DNA of 64,000 nt from Aeoliella straminimaris (lineage in GTDB: Bacteria > Planctomycetota > Planctomycetia > Pirellulales > Lacipirellulaceae). The notes beneath the pieces were generated by a model. That model ran no database searches. It saw nothing but the letters and a program-made list of their open reading frames with translations, and was not told where the DNA came from. How positions within the stretch are numbered: the first letter of the stretch is position 1; each line of letters opens with the position of its first letter. Below, one piece after another: positions 24,162 to 32,196 of the stretch. The translations under genes and the position numbers were made by a program. The stretch is from contig NZ_JAMXLR010000077.1 of NCBI RefSeq assembly GCF_024054565.1, positions 186,001 to 250,000 on the forward strand, read 5' to 3'.

Positions 24162-25589
24162 ATGTCGGAGAGTTCGAATGCAGGTTCGGGCTTTCGTAGC
24201 GGATCCCAGTCGCCACTTCTCCAGCCCCCGACTTTCATTTTGCGTTACTCTGACGAACTGCCAGTAGACGTCGAGCCTTACGCATCGCGGATGAAGGCCG
24301 ACCCGCGGGAGCGGCGAGACGAAGCGGTGAACTTCTCGCTGCTGGCGCTACACCAGATCTTGTTGCGGGTGGGTTGGATCTTCAAGACCGAGAGCATCGT
24401 GATGCCGGTGTTCATGAGTGTCGTGGGGGGCGGGCCGGTGTTGCAGGCCTGCCTGGTGGTACTCAGTCGATTGGGGCTCAGCATTCCGCCGGTGTTGTTT
24501 TCGCGCACGCTGAAGATTGCTCACCGCAAGAAATGGTGGTACGCCGGCTGCAGCCTGGCCATGGCGGTGCCGTTCGGTGCGCTGGCCGTGCTGTGTGCGA
24601 CCGGCTGGTGGCAAGACAACCAAGGGCAGCCGCGGTGGTGGATGCCCGCGGTGTACCTGGTGTTGTACGCATCGTTCTTTGCACTGACCGGCATGAACCA
24701 ACTCACCGCCCACGCGCTGCAAGGCAAGTTGGTGCGTGTCGAGCGACGTGGCCGGTTGTTTACGGCTAGCGTGGTGGTGGGCTCGCCCATTGCGATTGTT
24801 GCTGCAATGTGGTGGATGCCGGGTTGGCTGGCGAGCCAGGAGCAGGGGTTCGCCGCACTGTTTGGTTGTTCGGCCGTGCTGTTCGCCCTGGCCGGCGTGG
24901 CCACGCTGTTTTTGCGTGAAGCGCCCGACGACTTCCGGCAGTCGCGTTCGCCGCTGTGGCGGTACTTCCATCATGCGTGGCAGGTGATCGAACACGATGC
25001 CAATGCCAGGGCCCTGGCCATTCTCACGGTGCTGTTCAGCACGTCGTTCATGTTGTTTCCGCACTATGTCAGCGCGGTGACCGACGGCGGCGCGTTCGAT
25101 CTGCGGCGGATGACGCTGTGGGTCTGCATGCAGAACGCCGGCGTCGCCATGTTCAGTTTTATCGCCGGACCGCTGGCCGATCGCTACGGCAATCGCGCAG
25201 CACTGCATCTTACGGTGGCCGGCGCTACGATTGCGCCGCTGCTGGTGATCGCAGCGCTGTTGGGCTTCGAGCAGCTACGGGGCAACTACTCCTGGCTGGT
25301 CTTCGTGCCGCTGGGCTTCACGCCGGTGACGATACGCTTCCTCACGAATTACGCCCTGGAGATAGCCTCCCGGCACGACCATCCCAAGTACATCAGCGCT
25401 ATTGGCCTGTGCATGGCGTTGCCGGTGGTGGTGGGCGCTCCGTTGGTGGGCCTGCTGGCCAAATGGGCGGGGTACCTGCCGGTCTTTACGCTGGGCTTCG
25501 TCGCGTTGCTGGTAGCGCTGTGGCAGACGTTCCGCATCGCCGAGCCCCGCCACGGCGAGTCGAGCATCATGCAGGAAGCCCTGAAATAG
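24162..25589 (+). CDS. Major facilitator superfamily transporter
   Basis: 475 residues with about 11-12 hydrophobic segments and a long cytoplasmic N-terminus. MFS features include a FIAGPLADRYGNR loop between helices 8 and 9 region (the GxxxDRxGxR signature) and a basic GKLVRVERRGRLF loop in the middle. Substrate cannot be assigned; no specific family motif stands out. It is in line with cyaB-like, lpxB and site-2-protease genes on the plus strand, with 57 bp and 97 bp gaps. The ATG at 24162 is preceded by GGGG. Confidence 0.82.
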   Translation: MSESSNAGSGFRSGSQSPLLQPPTFILRYSDELPVDVEPYASRMKADPRERRDEAVNFSLLALHQILLRVGWIFKTESIVMPVFMSVVGGGPVLQACLVVLSRLGLSIPPVLFSRTLKIAHRKKWWYAGCSLAMAVPFGALAVLCATGWWQDNQGQPRWWMPAVYLVLYASFFALTGMNQLTAHALQGKLVRVERRGRLFTASVVVGSPIAIVAAMWWMPGWLASQEQGFAALFGCSAVLFALAGVATLFLREAPDDFRQSRSPLWRYFHHAWQVIEHDANARALAILTVLFSTSFMLFPHYVSAVTDGGAFDLRRMTLWVCMQNAGVAMFSFIAGPLADRYGNRAALHLTVAGATIAPLLVIAALLGFEQLRGNYSWLVFVPLGFTPVTIRFLTNYALEIASRHDHPKYISAIGLCMALPVVVGAPLVGLLAKWAGYLPVFTLGFVALLVALWQTFRIAEPRHGESSIMQEALK

Positions 25590-25686
25590 CCGAGTCGAAT
25601 TGCGGTTTGCCCAGTTTCCCAATTCTGGGATACTCCGCGACGGATGCTGGCTGCCAGCAAGGCCGGCCCGATAAACGACTCCCCGC

Positions 25687-26901
25687 ATGACTGCTGCGAT
25701 GAAAATATTCTTTTCCGTTGGCGAACCGAGTGGCGACCTGCATGGTGCGAACCTGATTCGGGCGCTGTCCGAGCGCCAGGCGGGTGTCGAGTGCGTTGGT
25801 TTTGGTGGTCCTCGCATGGCGGCTGCCGGATGTGATCTGCACCAGGATCTCACGCAGCTCGCCATCATGTGGTTCGGCCGCGTGCTGCTGCACTTGCCCA
25901 AGTTCTTTGGCTACCTGCGCGAGGCCGACGAGTACTTCGAGCGCGAACGTCCCGACGCAGTGGTGTTGATTGACTATCCCGGCTTCAACTGGCACGTCGC
26001 CCGCAAGGCACACGATCGTGGCATTCCCGTGTTCTACTACGGTACACCCCAGCTATGGGGGTGGGCGCCCTGGCGGATCAAGAAGATGCGCCGCAGCGTA
26101 GACCATGCGTTGTGCAAGCTGCCGTTCGAGGAAAACTGGTTCCGCGAGCGCGGCGTGAACGCCACCTACGTGGGGCATCCTTACTTCGACGAACTCAGCG
26201 AGCGCCAGCTCGATGGCGAATTCATCGCCGCACAGCAGTCGGACGGCGCGCCGCTGGTCTCCATCCTGCCAGGATCGCGGACCCAAGAAGTGAAAAGCAA
26301 TCTCCGCGACATGCTCAAGGCGGCCCAGTTGGTCCGCGAACAGGTGCCCGAGGTGCGTTTTGCGATTGCCTCGTTCAAGGACAGCCAGGCGAAGATGGCC
26401 CGCGGCATGTTGGCCGAGTGCGGTTTGGAGGCAGCAGTGCACGTTGGCCGTACGCCCGAGCTGATCGAGGCCGCCACGGCAACCATGGCCGTCTCGGGCT
26501 CGGTTTCGCTGGAGCTACTGTATCACACCAAGCCAACGGTCATCCTGTACCGCATTTCGCGCCTGGCCAACGCCCTGCAGCAGCGTTTCCGCAAGGTGCG
26601 GTATATTACGCTGGTGAATCTGCTGACAACCGACAATCTGTTTACCGACGCGCCCACGGTGTACGACCCTGCCTGTCCGGAAGACGCGCATGTGTTGATG
26701 CCCGAGTACCTGACCAGCGACGACCGTACGGGCGATCTCGCGCGGCATGTGGTCGAGTGGCTCACGGACCAACAGAAGCGTGACGATCTGGTCGGTCGGA
26801 TGCGGCAATTGCGCGATCGCGTGGCGCTGGGTGGCGCTTCGCAGCGGGCGGCAGACTACATTACCGCTGAGCTGGGCCATCAGGGGGCCGCTGCAGCGTA
26901 A
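25687..26901 (+). CDS. lpxB: Lipid-A-disaccharide synthase
   Basis: 404 residues (or 400 from the ATG at 25699, where MKIFFSVGEPSGDLHG begins in the canonical way). Glycosyltransferase family 19 motifs: GEPSGDLHGA, GFGGPRM, LIDYPGFNWHVARKAH, YYGTPQLWGWAPWR, LPFEENWF, VGHPYFD, LPGSRTQEVK and SGSVSLELLYH. It joins UDP-2,3-diacylglucosamine and lipid X, so the organism makes lipid A and has a true outer membrane. No other lpx gene is in the window. Confidence 0.95.
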   Translation: MTAAMKIFFSVGEPSGDLHGANLIRALSERQAGVECVGFGGPRMAAAGCDLHQDLTQLAIMWFGRVLLHLPKFFGYLREADEYFERERPDAVVLIDYPGFNWHVARKAHDRGIPVFYYGTPQLWGWAPWRIKKMRRSVDHALCKLPFEENWFRERGVNATYVGHPYFDELSERQLDGEFIAAQQSDGAPLVSILPGSRTQEVKSNLRDMLKAAQLVREQVPEVRFAIASFKDSQAKMARGMLAECGLEAAVHVGRTPELIEAATATMAVSGSVSLELLYHTKPTVILYRISRLANALQQRFRKVRYITLVNLLTTDNLFTDAPTVYDPACPEDAHVLMPEYLTSDDRTGDLARHVVEWLTDQQKRDDLVGRMRQLRDRVALGGASQRAADYITAELGHQGAAAA

Positions 26902-26964
26902 GCGCCGCAAAGGCTATACTCTACTCGAATCTTACCGCCCACCGCCCACGAGTCCGAACTCTTC

Positions 26965-27768
26965 ATGCTTGGCGAACCTGCACCCACTCCGGCCGACATC
27001 CACTTTCGTATCGCCGGGTTTCCGGTCCGCATTCATCCACTGTTCTGGGTGATCGCGCTGCTGATCGGACTCAGCGCCTTCGATGGCGAGCCGGTTGCTT
27101 CCTTGCTGACGATGGGAGTGGTGTTCGTGTCGATTCTGGCGCACGAACTGGGCCACACCGTGATGCAGCGCAAATACGGCGGTCGGCCCCGCATTGTCTT
27201 GTGGGGCATGGGAGGACTGGCCATGTGCGACGATTGCGATCGTTCGCCTCGCAGCCAAATAATCATCTCGCTTGCCGGTCCGGTGGCGGGGTTTTTACTC
27301 GCGGCGGCCGTGCTGTTGATAGTGGGAGCGACGCGCTATATCGACTTTGTTCCGATGTGGGGTGAATTGTCGGAGCAAACGGACACACTCTACGATGAGG
27401 GACAGCTTATCCGATTGAGCCTGTTGGTCGGCAAGTTGTACTTCGAGCGGTTCGACTTGATGGCCAGTAATGTGATCGTTTGGATGCTGCTGTGGATTAA
27501 CATCTTCTGGGGCCTGATGAATCTGCTGCCGGTTTATCCGCTCGACGGGGGGCAGGTGGCTCGCGAGCTGCTAACGCTGGGCCCGCGCAGTCCCCGGAAC
27601 GGTATCGAACTGTCTCTGAAGATCTCCTTTGGTGTGGCAGTTGGCGTCGCCGTATTGAGTGTGATCATCACCAAAGACATCTTTCTGGCGATCCTGTTTG
27701 GCTTTCTCGCCTACAACAACTATCGCACGCTTCAGAGGTATACCGACGGTCCTGGATACGGATGGTGA
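26965..27768 (+). CDS. Site-2 protease-type intramembrane zinc metalloprotease (M50)
   Basis: 267 residues. The metalloprotease site HELGH (60-64) is in the second hydrophobic segment, and the partner motif NLLPVYPLDGGQ (about 190-201) supplies the Asp ligand. There are about five or six membrane segments and no PDZ or CBS domain, so it is a minimal group III-like S2P. These enzymes cleave membrane-spanning substrates such as anti-sigma factors, but no substrate is evident. Its stop overlaps the next start as TGATG, so the SGNH-like gene is translationally coupled. Confidence 0.9.
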   Translation: MLGEPAPTPADIHFRIAGFPVRIHPLFWVIALLIGLSAFDGEPVASLLTMGVVFVSILAHELGHTVMQRKYGGRPRIVLWGMGGLAMCDDCDRSPRSQIIISLAGPVAGFLLAAAVLLIVGATRYIDFVPMWGELSEQTDTLYDEGQLIRLSLLVGKLYFERFDLMASNVIVWMLLWINIFWGLMNLLPVYPLDGGQVARELLTLGPRSPRNGIELSLKISFGVAVGVAVLSVIITKDIFLAILFGFLAYNNYRTLQRYTDGPGYGW

Positions 27769-28568
27769 TGACCACAGTTGGCGTGAAAGAAACCACCGAA
27801 CCAGTTGCTCGGTTGATCTTACTGGGGGCGAGCAACCTGCGGTTGGGGATCTCTACGTTGCTTCGCTCGGCGCTCGCAAGGTTTACCGGACCGTTGGAAG
27901 TTTACGTAGCGCATGGTTTCGGCCGATCGTACGGTTGGAAGTCGTCCATACCATGGCGCTCGCTGCCCGGCATCCTTCCATGTGGTCTGTGGGACGATGT
28001 GCGGAAACGACCAAGTTTGCCCACTTTCGCATTGGTGACCGATGTGGGAAACGACTTGTTGTATGGCGCGGAGGCTCAACAAATCGTTGATTGGGTTACC
28101 GAGTGCATCGCGCGACTCGAACAATTCAACGCGCGGATCGTGGTAACGGAACTGCCCATCGAATCGATTTTGGCCACTTCAAACGTCCGCTTCCAAATTT
28201 TTCGCACAATTTTTTTTCCACCGTCGCGGCTTACTCTTTCGAAGGCTCGCGACCTTGCGCAAAGAATCAATGAAGGGGTCATTGAAGTAGCCAATCGGCA
28301 TGGTTGCCAGCGCTTAACTATGCCCGGTGCATGGTATGGCATCGATCCCATACACATTCGTCACAGGTATCGCCCCGTGGCGTGGCAAGCGGTAGTCGAT
28401 CGCTGGCGAGAACCAAACGCTTTGCACGAAAAGTCTGTTTTTTCCAGCAAAAATCGATATCTGCTGAACACGGCACGTCCGCAAGAGCGATGCCTGTTGG
28501 GCAGGCATCAATGTTGTGCGCAACCTTCAATCGTACTTTCCGATGGTTCTCAGGTCGCTGTTTACTAG
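27768..28568 (+). CDS. SGNH/GDSL-hydrolase-like protein
   Basis: 266 residues from the ATG overlapping the S2P stop. The block I Ser sits in LLGASNLRLG, the block III Gly/Asn in VTDVGNDLLYG, and block V D..H in YGIDPIHIRHRYR, which together match an SGNH esterase-like fold. Family assignment is moderate because the block I GDS is GAS. After about residue 220 the C-terminus (SSKNRYLLNTARPQ...) has no recognised domain. The second half, from about 28140, is visibly lower in GC than its neighbours (long T runs near 28206), suggesting different ancestry or relaxed codon use. Substrate unknown. Confidence 0.65.
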   Translation: MTTVGVKETTEPVARLILLGASNLRLGISTLLRSALARFTGPLEVYVAHGFGRSYGWKSSIPWRSLPGILPCGLWDDVRKRPSLPTFALVTDVGNDLLYGAEAQQIVDWVTECIARLEQFNARIVVTELPIESILATSNVRFQIFRTIFFPPSRLTLSKARDLAQRINEGVIEVANRHGCQRLTMPGAWYGIDPIHIRHRYRPVAWQAVVDRWREPNALHEKSVFSSKNRYLLNTARPQERCLLGRHQCCAQPSIVLSDGSQVAVY

Positions 28569-28947
28569 TTGCGCGACGCGCTGGTGAGCCGGTAACAGGG
28601 TGGCGTGTCGAGTGGTTGCGTTTGGCTGTTCGCTTGGCGCTCTCAACATGTTCGCGCGCGGTCGAAGTTGACCTTTCAAAGCGCTTGGAGCGCAAAAAAA
28701 GTGTTGAAGACATGTTGCATAAAGCGAAAGATTTCGTACAACTACCGACTAAGGATACATGGTAGCTTGGCGTGAGTTGCAACGTTGTGTTTGTCACGAT
28801 TGTTTGTTTCACAAGTCAGGCTGCCGATGACCGTCGCGGAAGGACGGTCGTTTATTTCGCTGGCGGGTCCGGGAAGCGAACCACGAGGGTCCAACCAAGT
28901 GGCGAACTCTTCCCGACGTGCCACTTCCCGTTAATGGAGGATTGACT
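28569..28947. other. 379-bp intergenic region upstream of the histone-like gene
   Basis: No credible gene: small frames occur on both strands with no ribosome-binding sites. A perfect 7-bp hairpin GACCGTC/GACGGTC (28829-28849) is followed by GTTTATTTC and may be a weak terminator for the upstream operon. The histone-like gene's GGAGG lies at 28936-28940. Confidence 0.5.
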
Positions 28948-29238
28948 GTGGCCAAAAAGAAGAGGGTCAAGAAAAAGACCGCCAAGAAGAAGGCAACCAA
29001 GAAGAAGGCAACCAAAAAGAAGGCAACCAAGAAGAAGGCTGCCAAGAAGAAGAAGGCACCTAAGAAGAAGAAGGCTGCCAAGAAGAAGAAGGTAGCCAAG
29101 AAAAAGAAGAAGAAGGTAGCCAAGAAGAAGAAGGCCACTAAGAAGAAGAAGGCCACCAAAAAGAAGAAGGCTACCAAAAAGAAGAAGGCCACTAAGAAGA
29201 AGAAGGCCAAGCGGAAGACCGCGAAGAAGAGGAAGTAA
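28948..29238 (+). CDS. Lysine-rich histone-H1-like protein
   Basis: 96 residues starting at GTG (28948), which is placed 7 nt after a strong GGAGG; the upstream in-frame codons are not needed. It is almost entirely Lys with Ala/Thr/Val/Pro spacers in the style KKKATKKK, with AKRKTAKKRK at the end and no acidic residue. This resembles the C-terminal tail of histone H1 and the bacterial Hc1/AlgP-like proteins that bind DNA by charge. DNA compaction or nucleoid binding is inference. The encoding DNA is an imperfect (AAG)n and (GCCACC)-type tandem repeat, prone to slippage. A strong terminator follows. Confidence 0.85.
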   Translation: MAKKKRVKKKTAKKKATKKKATKKKATKKKAAKKKKAPKKKKAAKKKKVAKKKKKKVAKKKKATKKKKATKKKKATKKKKATKKKKAKRKTAKKRK

Positions 29239-29292
29239 AATAGAAACAGGACTCTGACGCCTTCTAGTCAGATCCTTTTGTAGTAACGAGAA

Positions 29293-29344
29293 AGAGCCGA
29301 CGGCCCTACGCATCTGCGGACGGGCCGAACGGCTCTCTTTTTTT
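29293..29344 (+). terminator. Rho-independent terminator of the histone-like gene
   Basis: AGAGCCG (29293-29299) pairs with CGGCTCT (29330-29336), and GGCCC (29302-29306) with GGGCC (29322-29326), followed by C and a run of seven T. It sits 54 bp after the stop. The mrp gene ends on the other strand at 29396. Confidence 0.88.
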
Positions 29345-29395
29345 GCGCCTGCGGTTTTCTGCACGCCCCTCCCCAAGCCCATTGGGACGCTGGAC

Positions 29396-30472
29396 TTACA
29401 GCACGGGAAGCGAACTGCTCGGCTGGTCGGTCCGGTTGCCGATGATGCTGTGGATCATCTGCGCCGCGATGGTCTGGAAGTAGCGGCTCGTCTCTTCGTC
29501 GGTCAGGTTGGACGAGGTCTCGCCCGCATCGCCACGTTCGCGGATGGCAATGTTGATCGGCACTTCGCCCAGGAAGGGCACGCCCAACTCGATGGCTTTG
29601 TCGCGCGCGCCGCCCGAACCGAAGATGTCGTAACGCTTGCCGTTGTCGGGGCAGAGGAAGTAACTCATGTTCTCCACGACGCCCAGCATGGGAATGTTCA
29701 CCTTGTGGAACATCGCCACGGCCTTCACGGCGTCGAGCAGCGCGACATCCTGCGGAGTGCAAACCACGACTGCGCCAGACAAAGGGAGTAGTTGCGAAAG
29801 TGTCAGCGCGATATCGCCAGTGCCGGGTGGCATGTCGATGATCAGGTAGTCGAGGTCGCCCCACTCGGTGTCGCGCAGGAACTGCGTGATGGCGCCGTGT
29901 AACATCGGACCACGCCACACCACGGCTTCGCCTTCGGCGACCAGAAAGCCCATGCTCATGATCTTGAGGTCGTCTTTGACGATAGGCTGGAGCCGCTTTT
30001 CGATGACGTGCGGGCGTTGGTTGGCGCCCACCAGGTGTGGCACGCTGGGGCCGTAGACGTCGGCATCCATCAGGCCAACCTTGGCACCACTATTGCGCAG
30101 GGCATAGGCCAGCGACACGGCCACCGTGCTCTTGCCGACGCCACCTTTGCCCGATCCCACGGCAACCACGCTCTTGGCCGCCAGGCCAATCTGGCCGATG
30201 CGTTCGGCTGGCCGCTCGTGCTCGACGATCTCTACTTCCACCGCGACCTCGGCCGGCAACCGCTCGCGCAGGTGCGTCAGGCAATCCTGTCGCACCGCTT
30301 CGCGAATGGGCCCAGTCCAACTGGTGAGACCCAGTTGCACCGTTACACTGCTGTCGCTGACCTGAATATCCCGCACCTGCTCCATGCGGACGACGCTACG
30401 GCCGGTTTCAGGATCGTTAAAGTCGGCCAATGCCTGCCGAACGTCTTCTGTCTGGACGGGTGCTCCCGCCAT
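29396..30472 (-). CDS. mrp: Mrp/NBP35-family P-loop iron-sulfur carrier ATPase, with altered CPxC motif
   Basis: 358 residues. An N-terminal MIP18/DUF59-like domain (ETGRSVVRMEQVRDIQV) is followed by the deviant Walker A SGKGGVGKST (108-116), DADVYGPSVP, IIDMPPGTGD and VENMSYF. In most Mrp/ApbC/NBP35 proteins the segment after MSYF reads CPxC and binds the carried cluster; here it is CPDNGKRYDIF, so Cys274 is present but Asn277 replaces the second Cys. GGAGCA precedes the ATG. Function in Fe-S assembly is established for the family; whether this protein still carries a cluster is open. Confidence 0.93.
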   Translation of the reverse strand: MAGAPVQTEDVRQALADFNDPETGRSVVRMEQVRDIQVSDSSVTVQLGLTSWTGPIREAVRQDCLTHLRERLPAEVAVEVEIVEHERPAERIGQIGLAAKSVVAVGSGKGGVGKSTVAVSLAYALRNSGAKVGLMDADVYGPSVPHLVGANQRPHVIEKRLQPIVKDDLKIMSMGFLVAEGEAVVWRGPMLHGAITQFLRDTEWGDLDYLIIDMPPGTGDIALTLSQLLPLSGAVVVCTPQDVALLDAVKAVAMFHKVNIPMLGVVENMSYFLCPDNGKRYDIFGSGGARDKAIELGVPFLGEVPINIAIRERGDAGETSSNLTDEETSRYFQTIAAQMIHSIIGNRTDQPSSSLPVL

Positions 30473-30559
30473 AGTGATGCTCCATGGTTGCCGGTGGGAA
30501 AGGTGAGGGGGCGGCTCGCCGTGGTGGACGGCCGAGTGCCATAGTACAAACCGTAGGCG

Positions 30560-31078
30560 TCAGCGTGCCGCTTGCCAAGGCGGGGCCCAGCACGGTAGCG
30601 GCAATTCACCCAGGGAATTGGCCGCAGCGTTGGGCCGGGCCGTCAGCCAGGAGAACACCGCGGCCAGCCGCGGCACCTCGGGCGGGGCGGCGAGCACTTC
30701 CACCGCCCCCGCCTCGCGCAGCAGTTGCGTGGCTGCCGCTCGGTGATCCGGCTCGACAAGCGTCCGGCGGCACAGCAGCGCGGCTACCGGGTTTTTCTTT
30801 CGCCGCAGGTCGATCCATTCCGCCGCGGTGGACAATTGGCCGTTTGTTACCTCTACGATGTCCAGCAACTGCTGATCGTTCGCCGCGCTGTCGAGGTCCA
30901 GCAGCTCAGCAAACCGGGCCAGGGGCAGCTTCGATGGTTGCGTGCTTTGCCAGAGATTAACGCCTCGACGTACCGCGGCCATCCACACTGGGTCGTCGAT
31001 CACGCACCGCACCGCTGGTCCGCGCAACTCGTGAGCGTGCGGCCAGGGAAAGGCGAGGCTGTCCGGTTGGTCTGGCAT
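30560..31078 (-). CDS. Conserved-looking protein of unknown function
   Basis: 172 residues, soluble, with no signal peptide or transmembrane helix. It begins MPDQPDSLAFPWPHAHELRG, has a leucine-rich helical middle (LPLARFAELLDLDSAANDQQLLDIV) and a Pro/Trp C-terminus (LGELPLPCWAPPWQAA). No family recognised. It lies 65 bp after the regulator gene and 87 bp before mrp on the same strand, so it probably shares their transcript. Codon and GC patterns look like its neighbours, so I judge it a real gene. Confidence 0.6.
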   Translation of the reverse strand: MPDQPDSLAFPWPHAHELRGPAVRCVIDDPVWMAAVRRGVNLWQSTQPSKLPLARFAELLDLDSAANDQQLLDIVEVTNGQLSTAAEWIDLRRKKNPVAALLCRRTLVEPDHRAAATQLLREAGAVEVLAAPPEVPRLAAVFSWLTARPNAAANSLGELPLPCWAPPWQAAR

Positions 31079-31143
31079 GTGGCGTCAGGCGGTCGGTCAC
31101 AAGGTTTAACGTAAACTGGCGGATGCTGGGGGCAACACAGCAC

Positions 31144-32196
31144 TCACTGCTCTTCATCGATTGGTAGAAACTCGATCCCCTCGTCGGCGTCGGGTGCCGA
31201 GGGTTCTTCCTGTGCGGTTGTCGGTTCGGTTGTGGGTTTGTCTCTTGGTGCGGCTGGTTCCACCAGTCCCATCTGTTCCAGCTTGCGATACAGGCGAGGT
31301 CGCGACACACCCAATAGTCGCGCGGCCTCGGCTTTGTTGCCGCCGGCCAGTTCTAATGCTCGCAGTACCAAAGCCGCTTCCACCCGCCCCAAATAGTCGT
31401 CCAAGTCGATCGGGGCGGGGCGATCCTCTGCCGCTGCGGCATGCTCCACGGCATGATGCAGCGTACGAGGCAGATTCTGCGGCGTCATCACGCGACCTCG
31501 GCACCGCGCGTGTGCCTTGGCCACCACGTGGCGCAGCTCCGCCAACTCGCCTGGCCAGACGTAGATCATCAACAGATCGAGTGCGTCGGGGGCCAGCTCC
31601 ACGTTGGCATCGTCTTCGCGGTTGAGCTCCTTCAGCATTAGCTCGACCAGCGGGGGAATGTCCTCGGGCCGCTCGGCCAGGGGCGGCACTGCGATCTCGA
31701 TGGTCGACAGCAGCGCGGATAGCTCGTCCGATATGCCGACGACCTCGGTTTGCGATTCGTCGGGCTGGGTGGCAACGATCGGCGCCGACCAATCGTCGCG
31801 GCCGCTGGCAGTCAGCAGTTCCACCTGTTGCTCGGCGGGCAGGTGATCGACCGACGAAATCAGCAGCGTGCCAGGTTCCTGGCTGCGATTCATGGCCTGT
31901 AGCACGCGGCTCAGTTCGTTGGGCAGCGCGTCCTCGGCGTCGACGGTCCACAGAGCGCCTTGGCCGTCGGGATGGCGTCGGTAGTGGATGGCCTCGGCAA
32001 TTTCGTGCAGTTGCGCGGCGTCGGCGCCACGAATCATGACGCTGGCGCCACTGGCAGCGGCCGCGGCGATCTGATTGCGGACCTGCTTCATCGCAGGACT
32101 GTCGCCCGCCAAGGAAATGCACTGCTGGTCGGCGAAACGACTCGCCTGCTGCTGGCGAAAGCGAAACAGGGCGTCGGTGGGGGAGGGGTTACTCAC
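31144..32196 (-). CDS. Degenerate sigma-54-type (NtrC family) regulator with intact Fis HTH
   Basis: 350 residues from a GTG at 32196, which overlaps the stop of the upstream gene. The layout follows an enhancer-binding protein: SLAGDSPAMKQVRNQIAAAA, then MIRGADAAQLHE where the Walker A GESGTGKE should be. GTLLISSVDHLPAEQQ replaces the Walker B GTLFLDEIGEL, and PLAERPEDIPPLVELML and YVWPGELAELRHV match PPLRERxEDIP and WPGNVREL. There is no GAFTGA loop. The C-terminal Fis helix-turn-helix is intact (GGNKAEAARLLGVSRPRLYRKLEQMGL). It should bind DNA but not hydrolyse ATP or remodel sigma-54, so it probably acts as a plain activator or repressor. Confidence 0.85.
   Translation of the reverse strand: MSNPSPTDALFRFRQQQASRFADQQCISLAGDSPAMKQVRNQIAAAAASGASVMIRGADAAQLHEIAEAIHYRRHPDGQGALWTVDAEDALPNELSRVLQAMNRSQEPGTLLISSVDHLPAEQQVELLTASGRDDWSAPIVATQPDESQTEVVGISDELSALLSTIEIAVPPLAERPEDIPPLVELMLKELNREDDANVELAPDALDLLMIYVWPGELAELRHVVAKAHARCRGRVMTPQNLPRTLHHAVEHAAAAEDRPAPIDLDDYLGRVEAALVLRALELAGGNKAEAARLLGVSRPRLYRKLEQMGLVEPAAPRDKPTTEPTTAQEEPSAPDADEGIEFLPIDEEQ

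Noticed and set aside
28304..28812. Open frames of 153 and 164 codons on the two strands before the histone-like gene
   Set aside because: No ribosome-binding site, no motif, and they overlap the end of the SGNH-like gene or each other.
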